NCBI GenBank assembly: GCA_900322165.1
Contig: ONYR01000010.1
Location: 1-7,101 of the forward strand
Direction: 5' to 3'
Length of the DNA stretch: 7,101 nucleotides
DNA from: an uncultured Eubacteriales bacterium
GTDB lineage: Bacteria > Bacillota > Clostridia > Lachnospirales > Bianqueaceae
Below the pieces are notes generated by a model. It made no database searches. It saw only the letters and a program-made list of their open reading frames with translations, and was not told the origin of the DNA. The position numbers and the translations under genes are program-made. Below, piece after piece: positions 6,313-7,101 of this stretch. The stretch's first letter is position 1; every line of letters starts with the position of its first letter.

Positions 6313-7101
6313 ATGACATCCAGAAAAAAGAGAATTATTACCTGTGTGATTGCGGTGATCCTGGTTCTGGCCATGGTGATCGGCTACATCGTGCCGGCGC
6401 TGGCAGAGGATCTGGACGATCTCTACGATCAGGAATCATCCGAGCAGCAGGAGTACGATGAACAGGAAGCCCTGATCAACGCGACCGAGGAAGAGATCGC
6501 GGCTGCGCAGGCGCAGGTCGACGCGGTCGTCGCGGAGATGGAAGCGATCGATAAAGAGATCGCGGACATCGGAAAGACGATCATCGTCCTGAACGGACAG
6601 ATCGACACCGAGGAACAGCTTCTTGCCGCAACGGAGGCCGAACTGGCTGAGCAGCAGGAAGAGCTGAAGGTCTACTATCAGCAGTTCAAAGGCCGTATCC
6701 AGATGATGTACGAGAACGACAGCAGCAGTTATCTTGAGATCCTGCTGCAGGCGAGCAGCATCGCTGATTTCTTCAGCCGTCTTGAGTACATCAGCGCGGT
6801 CGTTGAATACGACAACAACATCATCCACCAGATGGATGAGTGCGAAAAAGCGATCATCGCGAGCAAGAACGTGATCGAAGAGACGAAAGCCTCTCTCGAA
6901 GCGGATCGTGCCAAGCAGGAAGAGGCACAGCAGGAGCTCGAAGGCAAGCGTGCGGAAAAGCAGGCAAAGCTGGAAGAGCTGAAGGAAAACGAGCTGGCAC
7001 TGGAGCTTCTGAAGCAGGAGCAGGAAGCCAAGTCTCAGGAGATCCTCGAAAGACTGTGGGAAACCCAGAGCAAGATCGCGGATGAAGAGGAACGCCTGGC
7101 G
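6313..7101 (+). CDS. Secreted coiled-coil protein, PcsB/EnvC-type hydrolase or activator, 5' part
   Basis: The frame is open from ATG 6313 to the window edge, giving 263 residues with the C-terminus missing. Residues 1-31 form a signal peptide: MTSRKKR, a hydrophobic core from about 8 to 28, and the cleavage-type end ALA before Glu32. The mature part is almost entirely Gln/Glu/Ala-rich coiled coil: a first helix at about 40-123, a less regular hinge at about 124-170 with GRIQMMYENDSSSYLEILLQ, then ASSIADFFSRLEYISAV, and a second helix from about 172 onward. This hinge is typical of the N-terminal coiled-coil domain of PcsB, CwlO and EnvC-like proteins. FtsEX partners of this kind carry a C-terminal CHAP, NlpC/P60 or LytM (M23) domain, so a catalytic or LytM domain is expected beyond the edge; which one cannot be seen. 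The position right after ftsX supports control by FtsEX during daughter-cell separation. Confidence 0.85.
   Translation, partial: MTSRKKRIITCVIAVILVLAMVIGYIVPALAEDLDDLYDQESSEQQEYDEQEALINATEEEIAAAQAQVDAVVAEMEAIDKEIADIGKTIIVLNGQIDTEEQLLAATEAELAEQQEELKVYYQQFKGRIQMMYENDSSSYLEILLQASSIADFFSRLEYISAVVEYDNNIIHQMDECEKAIIASKNVIEETKASLEADRAKQEEAQQELEGKRAEKQAKLEELKENELALELLKQEQEAKSQEILERLWETQSKIADEEERLA

Overview
The window reads as chromosomal DNA from a moderately GC-rich member of the Clostridia (Bacillota), possibly Lachnospiraceae-like. This placement is inferred from protein character: a DivIB/FtsQ-type division protein, an FtsZ with a DIPGFLQRKRR tail, a YclM-type aspartokinase, a CdaR/PucR-type regulator, and an ftsE-ftsX-coiled-coil hydrolase cluster. 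It also rests on strong AGGAGG ribosome binding sites. All seven genes are on the plus strand and coding density is high. I see no mobile element, tRNA, rRNA or CRISPR array.

Layout. 1-572 is the 3' part of ftsQ/divIB. 573-700 is a 128-base gap with a candidate promoter that overlaps a small dyad. 701-1918 is ftsZ, followed by a clear intrinsic terminator at 1931-1965. 2049-3377 is an aspartate kinase with two ACT domains. 3378-3494 is a regulatory gap with a perfect 8-4-8 inverted repeat and two candidate promoters in tandem. 3495-4595 is a CdaR/PucR-family regulator. 4596-4697 is a leader with a GC-rich hairpin. 4698-5384 is ftsE and 5374-6291 is ftsX, overlapping it by 11 bases. 6313 to the window end is the N-terminal 263 residues of a secreted coiled-coil protein of the PcsB/EnvC type.

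How the genes fit together. Two division modules flank an amino-acid gene. The first, ftsQ-ftsZ, supplies a septal assembly factor and the cytoskeletal ring. The second, ftsE-ftsX-hydrolase, is the known arrangement in which an ABC-type complex in the membrane controls a peptidoglycan hydrolase outside the cell through its coiled coil. Aspartate kinase starts the pathway to lysine, threonine and methionine, and also to diaminopimelate, a peptidoglycan precursor in many bacteria. A link to wall synthesis is therefore possible, but it is only inferred.

Novelty. I do not see an undescribed system. The points most worth checking are the operator-like dyad upstream of the regulator, the regulator's position just ahead of ftsEX, and the hairpin in the ftsE leader.
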